Shown here: piece by piece, positions 1-7,870 of the stretch | Layout: each line of letters starts with the position of its first letter | How positions within the stretch are numbered: position 1 is the first letter of the stretch | NCBI RefSeq assembly: GCF_002341865.1 | Contig: NZ_DDOV01000074.1 | Span: 52,626-72,882 of the forward strand | Source: Clostridium sp. UBA2485 | GTDB taxonomy: Bacteria > Bacillota > Clostridia > Clostridiales > Clostridiaceae | Direction of reading: 5' to 3' | DNA: 20,257 nucleotides | Position numbers and translations under genes: made by a program | Notes under the pieces: generated by a model | The model's database searches: none | Told to the model about the DNA's origin: nothing | The model's input: the letters and a program-made list of their open reading frames with translations, nothing else

Positions 1-1
1 A

Positions 2-610
2 GCTATTTTAAGAGCAAGTGTCTTTGGTAATGTGAAAATAATGTTTCCTATGATATCTAGTGTTCAAGAAGCTAGAGAGGCAAAGGAAATTCTTGAAGAA
101 TGTAAAAGGGAATTAAAATCAAGTGAAATACCTTATGATGAGCATATAAAAGTTGGTATAATGATTGAAATACCTTCAGCAGCAATTATTTCTGATATTC
201 TTGCAAAAGAAGTAGATTTTTTTAGCATAGGCACTAACGACCTTATCCAGTATACTATTGCTGTAGATAGATTGAATGAAAAAGTATCAAATTTATATAC
301 TCCATATCATCCATCAATACTTAGGCTTATTGACACTGTAATTAAAAATGGGCATAAGGAAGGTATACCAGTAGGAATCTGTGGAGAAGCAGCCAGTGAT
401 ATAAAACTTCTTCCTGTATTTATGGGGATGGAACTTGATGAGTTTAGTGTAAGTCCAGCTTTAGTTTTAAAATTAAGAAGACATATGAAGAAATTTAAAG
501 TTGTGGAGGCAAAAGAACTTAGTGATAAAGTTCTCAAGCTAGAAGATTCGGAAAGCATTGAAAAATTTTTAAAAGATATTATTAGTGAATGTCAGAAAAT
601 TAAGAATTAA
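2..610 (+). CDS. ptsI: PTS enzyme I (phosphoenolpyruvate-protein phosphotransferase), C-terminal part
   Basis: Enzyme I takes phosphate from phosphoenolpyruvate and passes it to HPr, the first cytoplasmic step of sugar uptake by the phosphotransferase system. The frame is open to the left edge, so the gene is cut by the window; an apparent GTG start at 32 is internal, because the upstream codons continue the family pattern (ILRASVFGN before KIMFPMISS). About 202 of the usual roughly 570 residues are visible, all from the PEP-binding TIM-barrel domain. Seen motifs: GIMIEIPSAA, then DFFSIGTNDLIQYTIAVDR, then GICGEAASD, whose Cys (codon at 380-382) matches the active-site Cys of the family. A strong terminator follows directly, so this is the last gene of its transcript; ptsH may lie upstream outside the window. 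Identity is secure. Confidence 0.96.
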   Translation, partial: AILRASVFGNVKIMFPMISSVQEAREAKEILEECKRELKSSEIPYDEHIKVGIMIEIPSAAIISDILAKEVDFFSIGTNDLIQYTIAVDRLNEKVSNLYTPYHPSILRLIDTVIKNGHKEGIPVGICGEAASDIKLLPVFMGMELDEFSVSPALVLKLRRHMKKFKVVEAKELSDKVLKLEDSESIEKFLKDIISECQKIKN

Positions 611-616
611 AGAGAA

Positions 617-660
617 GATTAAAAAAAGAAAAGTGAATTTGAACTTTTCTTTTTTTAATC
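617..660 (+). terminator. Rho-independent terminator after ptsI
   Basis: A perfect 18-bp inverted repeat (617-634 with 643-660) encloses an 8-base loop, 7 bases after the ptsI stop. The right arm contains a run of seven T and another T run follows at 661-667. The stem is AT-rich but long. Confidence 0.85.
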
Positions 661-1246
661 TTTTTTTAAAGATGTATTTAGAAACATAATAGACTATTTA
701 TTATAAGAATATCTAATATTTTTATAAAATCTATTATTTAAGAGGATTTTACATAAAAACATTGAATTTGTTAATTTGTAAATTATTATTGAATTAAGAT
801 AGAATTTTGTAATGACATATCCTAAATATAAAATAACATAATATGTAATGTTGAGATTTATCACAAACACAGTTTTAGAATTAAATATTTATAGATAAAG
901 GAGGATGATGGCTTAAGTAATAGATATAATAAAATAAATGTAGTAAAAAAGTGTTAATACTATTAGCAATTATATAAGATATTTTTACTTTTAAAAATAA
1001 CATTATTAGAAATTTTTAATTAAGGAAAAGTTATAAAATATAAATCTTAATGAAATAAGTACTATCTTCAACAATATTTTTTAATTAGATAATATAAAGT
1101 TTTATTGTATGTAATATATGAAGATATAGTATTATAAATAAAAATCTCAAATTATAATAATGAGATTTAATTATTATGAAAATAATTAACAGAATATAAG
1201 AAAAATGCGAAGGATGAGAGTTACATAAAAATGGAGGAGATTGGAA
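661..1246. other. AT-rich intergenic region without a recognisable gene
   Basis: No convincing coding frame is present. Three weak items can be seen. A sigma-A-like promoter candidate lies at 776-805 (TTGTAA, 18-base spacer, TAGAAT, + strand). A good ribosome binding site (AAAGGAGG, 897-904) is followed at once by ATG ATG GCT TAA, so it leads nowhere. An 8-bp hairpin at 1142-1168 (AAATCTCA/TGAGATTT) is followed by AT-rich sequence. These could belong to a small RNA or to a decayed gene; neither is demonstrated. Confidence 0.4.
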
Positions 1247-2233
1247 ATGACATGTCCAATGTGTGGAGCTGAAAATTTGGAAGATAGCTTATTTTGTAAT
1301 AAGTGTGGTACTAAATTAAACTCTAATACAAATTTTATTAGAAAAAATAAAGTTAAGCTTAAGGAGAAAATAGGGATTATTGGAAGCTTTAGAAATAATG
1401 CTATTTTAAAAAACAAAAGAAATAGAATAATATTATTATTAATTATATTAGGATTTACCATATTATGTTCAGTATATTTTTATAATAAGGATACGAGAAA
1501 ATTTATTCATCTTTTTAATAATAAAAAATATAGTGATGCACAAACATATTATAATGAAGTAATTGACAAATTTGGAGATAATAAAAAAAATAGAATTGAT
1601 AAATCCTTGAAAAATTATTTTAGAAAACAATCAAATAAGATAAAAGAAGATTTTTTAAATGATGAAAAAAATTTAGAATATAGTGTTCAAATAGCCACAC
1701 TTGAGAGAATGTTATATTATGATATTGATAACGAAGAGATTAAATCTGCTCAATACTTTTTAACTAAATTTAGGGATTCAAGACATGCTTTTAATGAAGC
1801 AGAAAAGGCTTTTAGAAATAAAGATTATTATAATTCAATTTTGCAATATAAGAATGTAATTGAGGATGATAAAAGTTTTAGTAATGCAGAAAAGAGAATA
1901 AATGAGATATTGCCATTATTAAAAAAAGAAAGATTTGATTTAGCAGAAAAACACTATAAGGCTAAAGAAATTGACAGTGCTATAGATGCTTTGAATTCAA
2001 TCACTAAATTTTATGATGACGATAAAGCATTAAATGAAAAGCTTAACTTTTATAAGGCTGAGAAAGTTAAAGAAGACAAAATTATAGCAGAAAGAAAAGA
2101 AAAACGTAAAAATGAATTATTAACTTATATGAATAAGTATGTTGATTCAGTTTCAAATAATGTTATGTATGTTCATAAGCCATATGGGGAATTACTTGAA
2201 ATCCATACAAATGAAGTCATATTTCAACCTTAG
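1247..2233 (+). CDS. Zinc-ribbon membrane-anchored protein of unknown function
   Basis: The 328-residue protein starts with a zinc ribbon made of two CxxC knuckles (C3/C6 and C17/C20: CPMCG and CNKCG). A basic linker follows, then one transmembrane helix at about residues 61-79, then a long charged and probably helical C-terminal part (about 85-328) with alanine/tyrosine patterns like degenerate TPR helices (for example YNSILQYKNVIEDDKSFSNAEKR). The topology suggests the ribbon lies in the cytoplasm and the helical part outside. ATG 1247 is preferred over the in-frame TTG at 1241, because GGAGG at 1233-1237 is 9 bases before ATG and only 3 before TTG. The layout recalls Firmicutes YvbJ/TcaA-like proteins, but similarity beyond the ribbon and helix is not evident, so no function is assigned. 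Confidence 0.85.
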   Translation: MTCPMCGAENLEDSLFCNKCGTKLNSNTNFIRKNKVKLKEKIGIIGSFRNNAILKNKRNRIILLLIILGFTILCSVYFYNKDTRKFIHLFNNKKYSDAQTYYNEVIDKFGDNKKNRIDKSLKNYFRKQSNKIKEDFLNDEKNLEYSVQIATLERMLYYDIDNEEIKSAQYFLTKFRDSRHAFNEAEKAFRNKDYYNSILQYKNVIEDDKSFSNAEKRINEILPLLKKERFDLAEKHYKAKEIDSAIDALNSITKFYDDDKALNEKLNFYKAEKVKEDKIIAERKEKRKNELLTYMNKYVDSVSNNVMYVHKPYGELLEIHTNEVIFQP

Positions 2234-2296
2234 TTAAGGGGAGAGATTGGTTCTACGGTATTTAAATTAATTGCAGGATTTAATAGAAGTAATTGG

Positions 2297-2620
2297 TTGT
2301 TTATGAGAAAGATTATCTGTAATGCTGATGGATATATTTTTGAATTAAACTTTGACTATTTTAGCAGGAAAACTGAAGTAGTAGTTGGTGGTGGAGTTGA
2401 TGAATGGGTAGAGATACCATGTTTTGATAGAAAAGATATCGACATAGGAATTGATAAAAATCCAAAAATGTTAGAGGATTTAATTAAATTAGGGAAATCA
2501 AGAAATGCTCTTATTAAGTTTGAAGGAGACACACAAGCAATGGATTACACTTTAACAGAAGAGCAAAAAAATATATTATTAAATGTAATAGAATTACATA
2601 ATATATCAAAAAAATATTAA
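2297..2620 (+). CDS. Small hypothetical protein
   Basis: About 105-107 residues, not recognised. It has no transmembrane segment or signal peptide and looks like a small soluble alpha/beta protein: strand-like N-terminal half (KIICNADGYIFELNFDYF, TEVVVGGGVDEWVEIP) and helical C-terminal half (LTEEQKNILLNVIELHN). The start is uncertain. TTG 2297 has AGAAG 7 bases upstream, ATG 2303 has it 13 bases upstream, and both are weak. The frame stays open back to a stop at 2231, and a far better ribosome binding site (AAGGGGAG, 2236-2243) lies there without a normal start codon in this frame. It sits 63 bases after the zinc-ribbon gene and ahead of a terminator, so the two may be co-transcribed. Confidence 0.7.
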   Translation: MFMRKIICNADGYIFELNFDYFSRKTEVVVGGGVDEWVEIPCFDRKDIDIGIDKNPKMLEDLIKLGKSRNALIKFEGDTQAMDYTLTEEQKNILLNVIELHNISKKY

Positions 2621-2621
2621 C

Positions 2622-2655
2622 AAAAAAGTCTATGCTTTTAAGTATAGACTTTTTT
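2622..2655 (+). terminator. Rho-independent terminator
   Basis: The repeat AAAAAAGTCTAT / ATAGACTTTTTT (12 bp, extended by one G-U and one C-G pair) closes a 6-base loop just after the stop at 2620. The right arm ends in six T. Confidence 0.85.
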
Positions 2656-2888
2656 AAATTATAGCTATTATAAGAAATTAGTTAGTGATAAAATAAATTA
2701 TAGTTATTTGTTTACAAACTAATAGCTTAGAAAAATATAGGTATTATAATATAACAATTATAAAAATTAGGTTATAATAAATTATAAATATAAGTTATAC
2801 AATTAGGAGTGTCTGGATAACTTAGGAGAAAAGAGTTTAAATTATTTATTGAGATTATATTATAAATTTATAGTTAGGAGAGATTTTA

Positions 2889-4139
2889 TTGAAAAAAACT
2901 TTAATTATAATTTTAATGGCAATATTAATCTTTACTGGTTGTAACATTAAAACTTCAGAAGAGAAAGTTCTAGATAATGGAATTAAAGAAAATACTACAA
3001 AAGAAGCAGTTAAATTAGAGGAATCTGTAGATGAGAAGATAGAGAAAAAAATTTCTTCAATGAGTATTGAAGAAAAGGTAGGACAATTACTTATGCCTTC
3101 TATAGATACTGTAAATACTAATGGAGAAAAGATTGACTTTACAATGGTTACTCCAGAAGTAGAAGAAGTATTTAATAAATATAAATTAGGAGGAATCATC
3201 TTATTTAAAAATAACATGATAGATAAAGAGCAAACTAAAAAGCTTACAGAAGATATACAAAAGACTTCAAGAGATATTGGAGTATTTATAGGGACAGATG
3301 AGGAGGGAGGAACTGTAACAAGAATACCTAGAGATGTTGAAGCGCCTAGTGCTAGAACAATAGGAGATAGTAAAGATCCCAATTTATCTTTTGAAACTGC
3401 AAAAAGCATAGGGAAAGATATGAAAAATTTAGGACTAAATTTAGATTTTGCTCCTGTAATGGATGTAGATACTAATCCTGAAAATCCCGTTATAGGTATT
3501 AGAGCATTTAGTAATAAACCAGAGATAGTTGCAGAATTTGGAGTCAAATTTATGGAAGGATTAAAAAGCGAAGGTATAATTAGTTCTGTTAAACACTTTC
3601 CAGGACATGGAGATACTATAGGAGATTCTCATAAAGATTTAGTAAGTATAAACCATTCTAAAGATAGAATAAATGCTATAGAATTATATCCTTTTAAAAA
3701 AGCTATAGAAAATAATGTGGATATGGTGATGGTAGGTCATATTCAAGCAAAAGCTTTAGATGATAGCAAAATTTATTCTTCTAAGAAAGATACTGAAGTT
3801 TTAGTACCATCCACTTTTTCTAGTAAGATAATAGGAAACATTTTAAGAGAAGAACTAGGATTTAAAGGTGTGGTTATCACTGATGCTCTAAATATGGGAG
3901 CTATAGAAAATTATTTTACACTAAAGGAAGCTTCAGTTAATGCATTAAAAGCAGGAGCTAATATACTGCTAATGCCAGCACCTCTAGAACCAGGCGGAAA
4001 TAATGAGCAGTTCGATGAAGTTTTTTATGGAATAATTGAAGATGTTAAAACAGGAAATCTAAGTGAGAATATAATAAACGAGAGCTTAAAAAGAATATTA
4101 AAATTAAAATATAATTATGGGCTTTTAAAATTGGAATAA
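2889..4139 (+). CDS. nagZ: Beta-N-acetylhexosaminidase, GH3 family, lipoprotein
   Basis: NagZ-type GH3 enzymes remove terminal N-acetylglucosamine from peptidoglycan fragments during cell-wall recycling. The 416-residue product begins with a short lipoprotein signal (hydrophobic residues 4-16, lipobox FTGC with Cys18), so it should be anchored outside the membrane, as for the Bacillus homologue. Family motifs: GTDEEGG at 135-141, KHFPGHGDT at 235-243 followed by DSH at 246-248 (the NagZ acid/base His loop), and ITDALNM with the predicted nucleophile Asp332. The length fits the catalytic barrel alone; the extra C-terminal domain of the longer Bacillus enzyme is absent. TTG at 2889 is chosen because AGGAGA (2876-2881) lies 7 bases before it. 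It stands alone between intergenic gaps. Confidence 0.93.
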   Translation: MKKTLIIILMAILIFTGCNIKTSEEKVLDNGIKENTTKEAVKLEESVDEKIEKKISSMSIEEKVGQLLMPSIDTVNTNGEKIDFTMVTPEVEEVFNKYKLGGIILFKNNMIDKEQTKKLTEDIQKTSRDIGVFIGTDEEGGTVTRIPRDVEAPSARTIGDSKDPNLSFETAKSIGKDMKNLGLNLDFAPVMDVDTNPENPVIGIRAFSNKPEIVAEFGVKFMEGLKSEGIISSVKHFPGHGDTIGDSHKDLVSINHSKDRINAIELYPFKKAIENNVDMVMVGHIQAKALDDSKIYSSKKDTEVLVPSTFSSKIIGNILREELGFKGVVITDALNMGAIENYFTLKEASVNALKAGANILLMPAPLEPGGNNEQFDEVFYGIIEDVKTGNLSENIINESLKRILKLKYNYGLLKLE

Positions 4140-4259
4140 CATTATATTGAACTTTTTTAATATAGGTTATAAAGATTAATAATTAAGATTTGCTTTATGA
4201 ATAATTAAGAATATTATATGGTAACACTACCATATAGAAAATATAAGGGAGGAGTTAAT

Positions 4260-4754
4260 ATGAATATTACATTTCAAGGTAATCCTATAACTTTAATTGA
4301 TAAGGAACTTAAAGTAGGTGATAAAGCACCAAATTTTACATTGGCTAATAGTGATTTGCAGCCTGTAACATTGGATAACACAAGTGGTGTAAGAATTTTT
4401 GTAGTGGTGCCTTCTATTGACACAGGAGTATGCGATTTAGAAGTTCAAACATTTAACCAAAAAGCAGGAGAAGTTCCAGGTGTTCATATTTATACAATTT
4501 CAATGGATTTACCTTTTGCACAATTAAGATGGTGTGGAGCAAAAGCGGTAAAAGCTTTAACTATGTTGTCTGATTACAAGGATCATAGTTTTGGACATAA
4601 TTATGGTAGCTATATAAAAGAATTAGGGTTATTAACTCGTGCAGTATTTGTGATAGATAGTAGTAATACAATAACTTATGTAGAGTATGTACCTGAAGTT
4701 ACAGAACAGCCTAATTTTGAAGAAGTTATAAAAGCTGCAAAAGAAGCAAAATAG
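4260..4754 (+). CDS. tpx: Thiol peroxidase, atypical 2-Cys peroxiredoxin
   Basis: Tpx reduces hydroperoxides in the cytoplasm, using a peroxidatic and a resolving Cys that form an intramolecular disulfide reduced by thioredoxin. The 164-residue protein has the family length. The peroxidatic Cys58 sits in PSIDTGVCDLE and the resolving Cys92 in LRWCGAKA, as expected for Tpx; the N-terminus ITFQGNPITL and the segment VGDKAPNFTL are also typical. The start is ATG 4260 because AAGGGAGGAG (4245-4254) precedes it; an in-frame ATG at 4218 lacks a comparable site. It is monocistronic, with a hairpin terminator immediately downstream. The thioredoxin-like protein at 16393 is a conceivable but unproven partner. 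Confidence 0.95.
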   Translation: MNITFQGNPITLIDKELKVGDKAPNFTLANSDLQPVTLDNTSGVRIFVVVPSIDTGVCDLEVQTFNQKAGEVPGVHIYTISMDLPFAQLRWCGAKAVKALTMLSDYKDHSFGHNYGSYIKELGLLTRAVFVIDSSNTITYVEYVPEVTEQPNFEEVIKAAKEAK

Positions 4755-4780
4755 ATATTTACACTAAAAAAGCCTTATAA

Positions 4781-4820
4781 AGCGAGACTATCCGAAATGG
4801 AAAGTCTCGCTATTATTTTG
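4781..4820 (+). terminator. Rho-independent terminator after tpx
   Basis: AGCGAGACT (4781-4789) pairs perfectly with AGTCTCGCT (4803-4811); TCC/GGA extends the stem inside past an A-A mismatch. TATTATTTTG follows. It lies 26 bases after the tpx stop. Confidence 0.8.
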
Positions 4821-4836
4821 TAAATTTATTCTATAT

Positions 4837-4873
4837 ACTTACAAAGATGTAAGTTTTAAATAAAAGTTGTAAG
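4837..4873 (+). promoter_or_regulatory. BceR-like operator candidate
   Basis: A perfect inverted repeat ACTTACA-AAGA-TGTAAGT occupies 4837-4854. It contains TTACA-N4-TGTAA, which fits the TnACA-N4-TGTAA consensus I recall for BceR-type response regulators. A second half-site TGTAAG begins at 4868, exactly 20 bases after the first copy at 4848. The site lies about 100 bases before the BceB-like permease start. A possible -10 (TAGAAT, 4898-4903) lies downstream without a clear -35, as expected of an activator-dependent promoter. Confidence 0.5.
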
Positions 4874-4953
4874 CCTAATCTATGGTGTGAGAATTTATAG
4901 AATGATAAAATTTTACATAAATAATGATTTGATATTTGTAAGGAGAGAGTAGT

Positions 4954-6882
4954 GTGAAATTTAATTTACTAAATATTAGCTTAAACAATGTAAAGCATAA
5001 TAAGAAGAATTATTTTACATACATTGTTTCTATAATAATTAATATAAGTATATTTAATGTGTATTTAAATATAGCAAATTCAGAAAAATTAAGAGCACTT
5101 ATGGGAAAAGATGCTTTAGGAGTTGCGAGTCTTCTATTTAATTTATGTTCTTATGTAATCATTCTTTTTTCAGTAATATTCATGTGGAACTCCACTTCGT
5201 TTTTTATAAAAAAAAGAAAAAAAGAAATAGGCATATATGCTTTATTAGGAATGAAAAATAAAGATATAGCAAAGATGATGTTTATGGAAACTTTAATAAT
5301 AGGAATATTTTCATTAGGTATTTCTATAGTAATAGGAACATTATTGTCACAAATATTTGCTAGGGTATTTATGAGTTTTATAAAGGCTACAGGAGATATA
5401 GGAATAGTATTCAGTTTTAAGGCACTAAAAAATACATTAGTTAATTTTAGTATAGTATTTATTATCATTTCTATAAGAGCTTATAGAATAATATATAAGT
5501 TTAAACTTATTGAGTTATTTAAAGGGGAAGAAATTAATGAAAAAGAGCCTAAAAATAAAACTTTAAAAGGCATATTATCAATAATATTGCTTATCTTAGG
5601 ATATTTCTTTGGAAGTTTAACAGGAATAAAAATTTTAGGTGCAGCATCACTTTTTTTAGCTTTAATATCAGTAATAGTAGGAACATATTTATTTTTTAAT
5701 AGTTTCTTTGCTCTCTATGTAAGTTTAATGAGAAAAAGAAAGAATAGTTATAAAAATGTGGAGAAACTGCTTGCATTATCTAATATTAGAAGCAGAATAG
5801 GAAGCAATGCTAAATCTTTAGCAGTCATATCCATATTAAATGCATCTATAATAGTTGCTGCTAGTACTACAATGATTGTAACTGGATTATTAGAAAAAGA
5901 TATTTCTAATCATAGGTTTTCTTATGTTTATCATTCTAATAAAGGAGCAGATGAAATTGTAGATAAGGTTTTAGAACAACATAAAGATAATAAGATAAAA
6001 AATGATATTTTCATTCATTCTTTAAAATTTAATGAAAATGAAATTTTAAAGGATGGTAAAGAAGGCAAAAATATTTATGTTATTAAGGAAGAAGATTATA
6101 ACAAGCTTTGTGCCATAGCAAATATAGAAGAAAAATTAAAACTTAAAAATAAAAATAATATAGCAATACTAGATGAAAATGAGATTTCTAGTGAAAGAGT
6201 ATGGAAAATAGGCGCAAGTAAGATAAAAAGTGTAAAAGTAAATGAAAACATAAATATGCTCTTTGGAGACAATGAAGAATCTATGAATTTACTTGAGTAT
6301 AGAGAAGAAATTATAAATCCAGAGGTAGGAGGAAAAACTGTAGTTGTAACATCAGAATCTTTTGAAAGATTTAAAACTTTTGGGAAGCCTCTTAGCCTTA
6401 GATTTATCAATGTAGAAGATCAAAATAAAAGTAAAGAACTAACAGAAGACATAAATAATAGTTTACATGAGAAAACAAAAATATCCAGCTATTATCAGTC
6501 TTACGAATCAGTAAGTAATATCAGTGGTACTTTTAAATTTATAGCACTTTTTACATCACTTATATTCATGATATCTAGCTTGAGCGTAATTTATTTTAAA
6601 ATTGTGATGGAATGTGATGAAGAAATTAAGAGATATTCCATAATGAAAAAGATTGGTTTCTCATATAAAGATATTAAAAAAAGTATGGGAAAGGAACTCG
6701 CTATAATATTTATGCTTCCATTAATTCTATCAATACTTCATGCTCTAGCTGCATTAAGTACAATAATTTTTCTTCAAGTTGAAGGGGCTATAATATCAAT
6801 AATTATATTTATAATAATATATTTAATCTTTTATACAGTAAGCAATAAATCACATTTTAAATTTATAATAGGTATGATATAG
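4954..6882 (+). CDS. FtsX-family ABC transporter permease, BceB-like
   Basis: The 642-residue membrane protein has the length and plan of BceB-type permeases, which, with an ATPase partner and a two-component system, sense and remove cell-wall-active peptide antibiotics. Visible: one N-terminal helix (about 20-40), an FtsX-type block of three helices (about 65-180) containing the loop FIKKRKKEIGIYALLGMK and ending with FKLIELFKGE, a middle group of helices (about 205-310), a large extracytoplasmic segment (about 320-525) and a second C-terminal FtsX block with IKRYSIMKKIGFS. GTG 4954 is the start, 4 bases after AAGGAGAGAG. The reading frame looks intact. Oddly, no ATPase, histidine kinase or response regulator gene lies beside it, so the partner must come from elsewhere or be missing. 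Substrate is not predictable. Confidence 0.85.
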   Translation: MKFNLLNISLNNVKHNKKNYFTYIVSIIINISIFNVYLNIANSEKLRALMGKDALGVASLLFNLCSYVIILFSVIFMWNSTSFFIKKRKKEIGIYALLGMKNKDIAKMMFMETLIIGIFSLGISIVIGTLLSQIFARVFMSFIKATGDIGIVFSFKALKNTLVNFSIVFIIISIRAYRIIYKFKLIELFKGEEINEKEPKNKTLKGILSIILLILGYFFGSLTGIKILGAASLFLALISVIVGTYLFFNSFFALYVSLMRKRKNSYKNVEKLLALSNIRSRIGSNAKSLAVISILNASIIVAASTTMIVTGLLEKDISNHRFSYVYHSNKGADEIVDKVLEQHKDNKIKNDIFIHSLKFNENEILKDGKEGKNIYVIKEEDYNKLCAIANIEEKLKLKNKNNIAILDENEISSERVWKIGASKIKSVKVNENINMLFGDNEESMNLLEYREEIINPEVGGKTVVVTSESFERFKTFGKPLSLRFINVEDQNKSKELTEDINNSLHEKTKISSYYQSYESVSNISGTFKFIALFTSLIFMISSLSVIYFKIVMECDEEIKRYSIMKKIGFSYKDIKKSMGKELAIIFMLPLILSILHALAALSTIIFLQVEGAIISIIIFIIIYLIFYTVSNKSHFKFIIGMI

Positions 6883-6885
6883 AAG

Positions 6886-6918
6886 AAAAGGCACTTTAGT
6901 TATTGAAGTGCCTTTTGT
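6886..6918 (+). terminator. Rho-independent terminator after the permease gene
   Basis: AAAAGGCACTT (6886-6896) pairs perfectly with AAGTGCCTTTT (6906-6916) around a 9-base loop, 4 bases after the permease stop. With A and T tracts on both sides it could also serve the converging gene that ends at 6983. Confidence 0.85.
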
Positions 6919-6982
6919 AATAAATCAATAAAAATATGAAGAGAAATACTTATATATAATTTAATTTAAAATATATTTAACT

Positions 6983-7678
6983 TTAGATAAGTTTATTTTC
7001 ATGATTATAATCAAACTCTTCAGGATTTTGATTATAAACGCCTTCTTTGAAATTATCTAACCCTAATCTTTCTATGAAATCACTGATTTTTTCACCAAAA
7101 TTTGCTGTCTTTTGATAGAAGGTTAAAATCTTCTCTACTAATTCATATGCTTCATTCTCAGTAATATCAATAGCTATTATGTCTGCAATTCTAGGATTAA
7201 ACCCAGAGGACCCTCCAGCAGTTACTCTAAAGCCTGTAATGTCTGCAATTACACCTACATCTTTTGAATAAACTCCTCCACAAGCATTTCTACATCCAGC
7301 AACTCCTATTTTAGTTCTATTTGGCATAGAGGCGCCATGAAATTTATTTAAAATTTTCATGCCTACATTCATAGTATTAGCTTTAGATCTTTTACAAAAA
7401 CCAGCAGGGCAAATCTCTACATTTTTTACTGAATAAATATTTTTAACAGCAGGTTCCATTTCAAGCTCAGCCCATATATTTTCAAGATCCTCTTCCTTTA
7501 AATTTGTTATCATAATTCTTTGGCCAGAGGTCATCTTCAGAACTCCATTATATTTTTTAGCTACTTCACCTATCTTTATAAGCTTATCAGCACTTATAAA
7601 TCCACCGGGGATGTGAGGCGTTATAGCAAAAGTTCTCTTGCCATCTCTAACCTTTTGCAAATTACCGTAATGTGCCAT
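6983..7678 (-). CDS. Small siroheme [4Fe-4S] nitrite/sulfite reductase-like protein
   Basis: The 231-residue protein has the two parts of the nitrite/sulfite reductase fold: an N-terminal ferredoxin-like half (about 10-75, with RTFAITPHIPGGFI and MTSGQRIMITNL) and a C-terminal siroheme/cluster-binding half. The four cluster Cys are visible as CPAGFC (C90, C95) and GCRNAC (C129, C133). The first pair is spaced Cx4C, whereas the common form is Cx5C. Its size matches small stand-alone assimilatory-type siroheme reductases, not NirB or CysI. The chosen ATG at 7678 (MAHYGNLQK) has AGGGAGT 8 bases upstream (7687-7693); the upstream in-frame extension has no site. No electron-donor gene is adjacent. 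It could reduce nitrite, sulfite or another substrate. Its promoter carries a CRP/FNR-type dyad. Confidence 0.85.
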   Translation of the reverse strand: MAHYGNLQKVRDGKRTFAITPHIPGGFISADKLIKIGEVAKKYNGVLKMTSGQRIMITNLKEEDLENIWAELEMEPAVKNIYSVKNVEICPAGFCKRSKANTMNVGMKILNKFHGASMPNRTKIGVAGCRNACGGVYSKDVGVIADITGFRVTAGGSSGFNPRIADIIAIDITENEAYELVEKILTFYQKTANFGEKISDFIERLGLDNFKEGVYNQNPEEFDYNHENKLI

Positions 7679-7730
7679 AAATAAACACTCCCTATCTATG
7701 TAAATTTTATATTTTCTTATTAATAAATAT

Positions 7731-7759
7731 ATTTTAATATTTAATAGAGCTTTTGTCAG
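7731..7759 (-). promoter_or_regulatory. Promoter of the siroheme reductase gene
   Basis: Read on the - strand: -35 CTGACA (7759-7754), a 17-base spacer, and -10 TAAAAT (7736-7731). This predicts a transcription start near 7724 and a 5' leader of about 45 bases. The -35 is imperfect and immediately follows the GTAAC-N4-GTTAC dyad. Confidence 0.55.
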
Positions 7760-7774
7760 TAACAAAGGTTACAG
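7757..7774 (-). promoter_or_regulatory. CRP/FNR-type operator candidate
   Basis: GTAAC-AAAG-GTTAC (7759-7772) is a perfect 5-4-5 dyad flanked by C and G that also match (7757, 7774). Its centre at 7765.5 is 41.5 bases upstream of the start predicted from the adjacent promoter. That is the standard position of class II CRP/FNR-family activators. HcpR, which controls nitrosative-stress genes in many anaerobes, is a candidate, but its exact clostridial consensus could not be checked. Confidence 0.5.
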
Positions 7775-7870
7775 ATAAATTAGTTAGATAATAAGTTATT
7801 AACCATTGAAATTGGATATTTTTATATAAATAGTTAAAAACACTTGTCCAATTTATATTTTAGTATCTTA

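Noticed and set aside
2711..2750. TTTACA and TATAAT before nagZ
   Set aside because: The 28-base spacer is far too long for a sigma-A promoter; the two hexamers are not a pair.
2855..3547. 230-codon frame on the - strand
   Set aside because: Antisense to nagZ, whose frame carries all GH3 motifs; low-complexity Ser/Leu/Ile composition is typical of a reverse shadow.
7809..7854. Inverted repeat AAATTGGA / TCCAATTT
   Set aside because: Arms are 8 bases with a 30-base gap in very AT-rich sequence and do not align with the promoter; no support as an operator.
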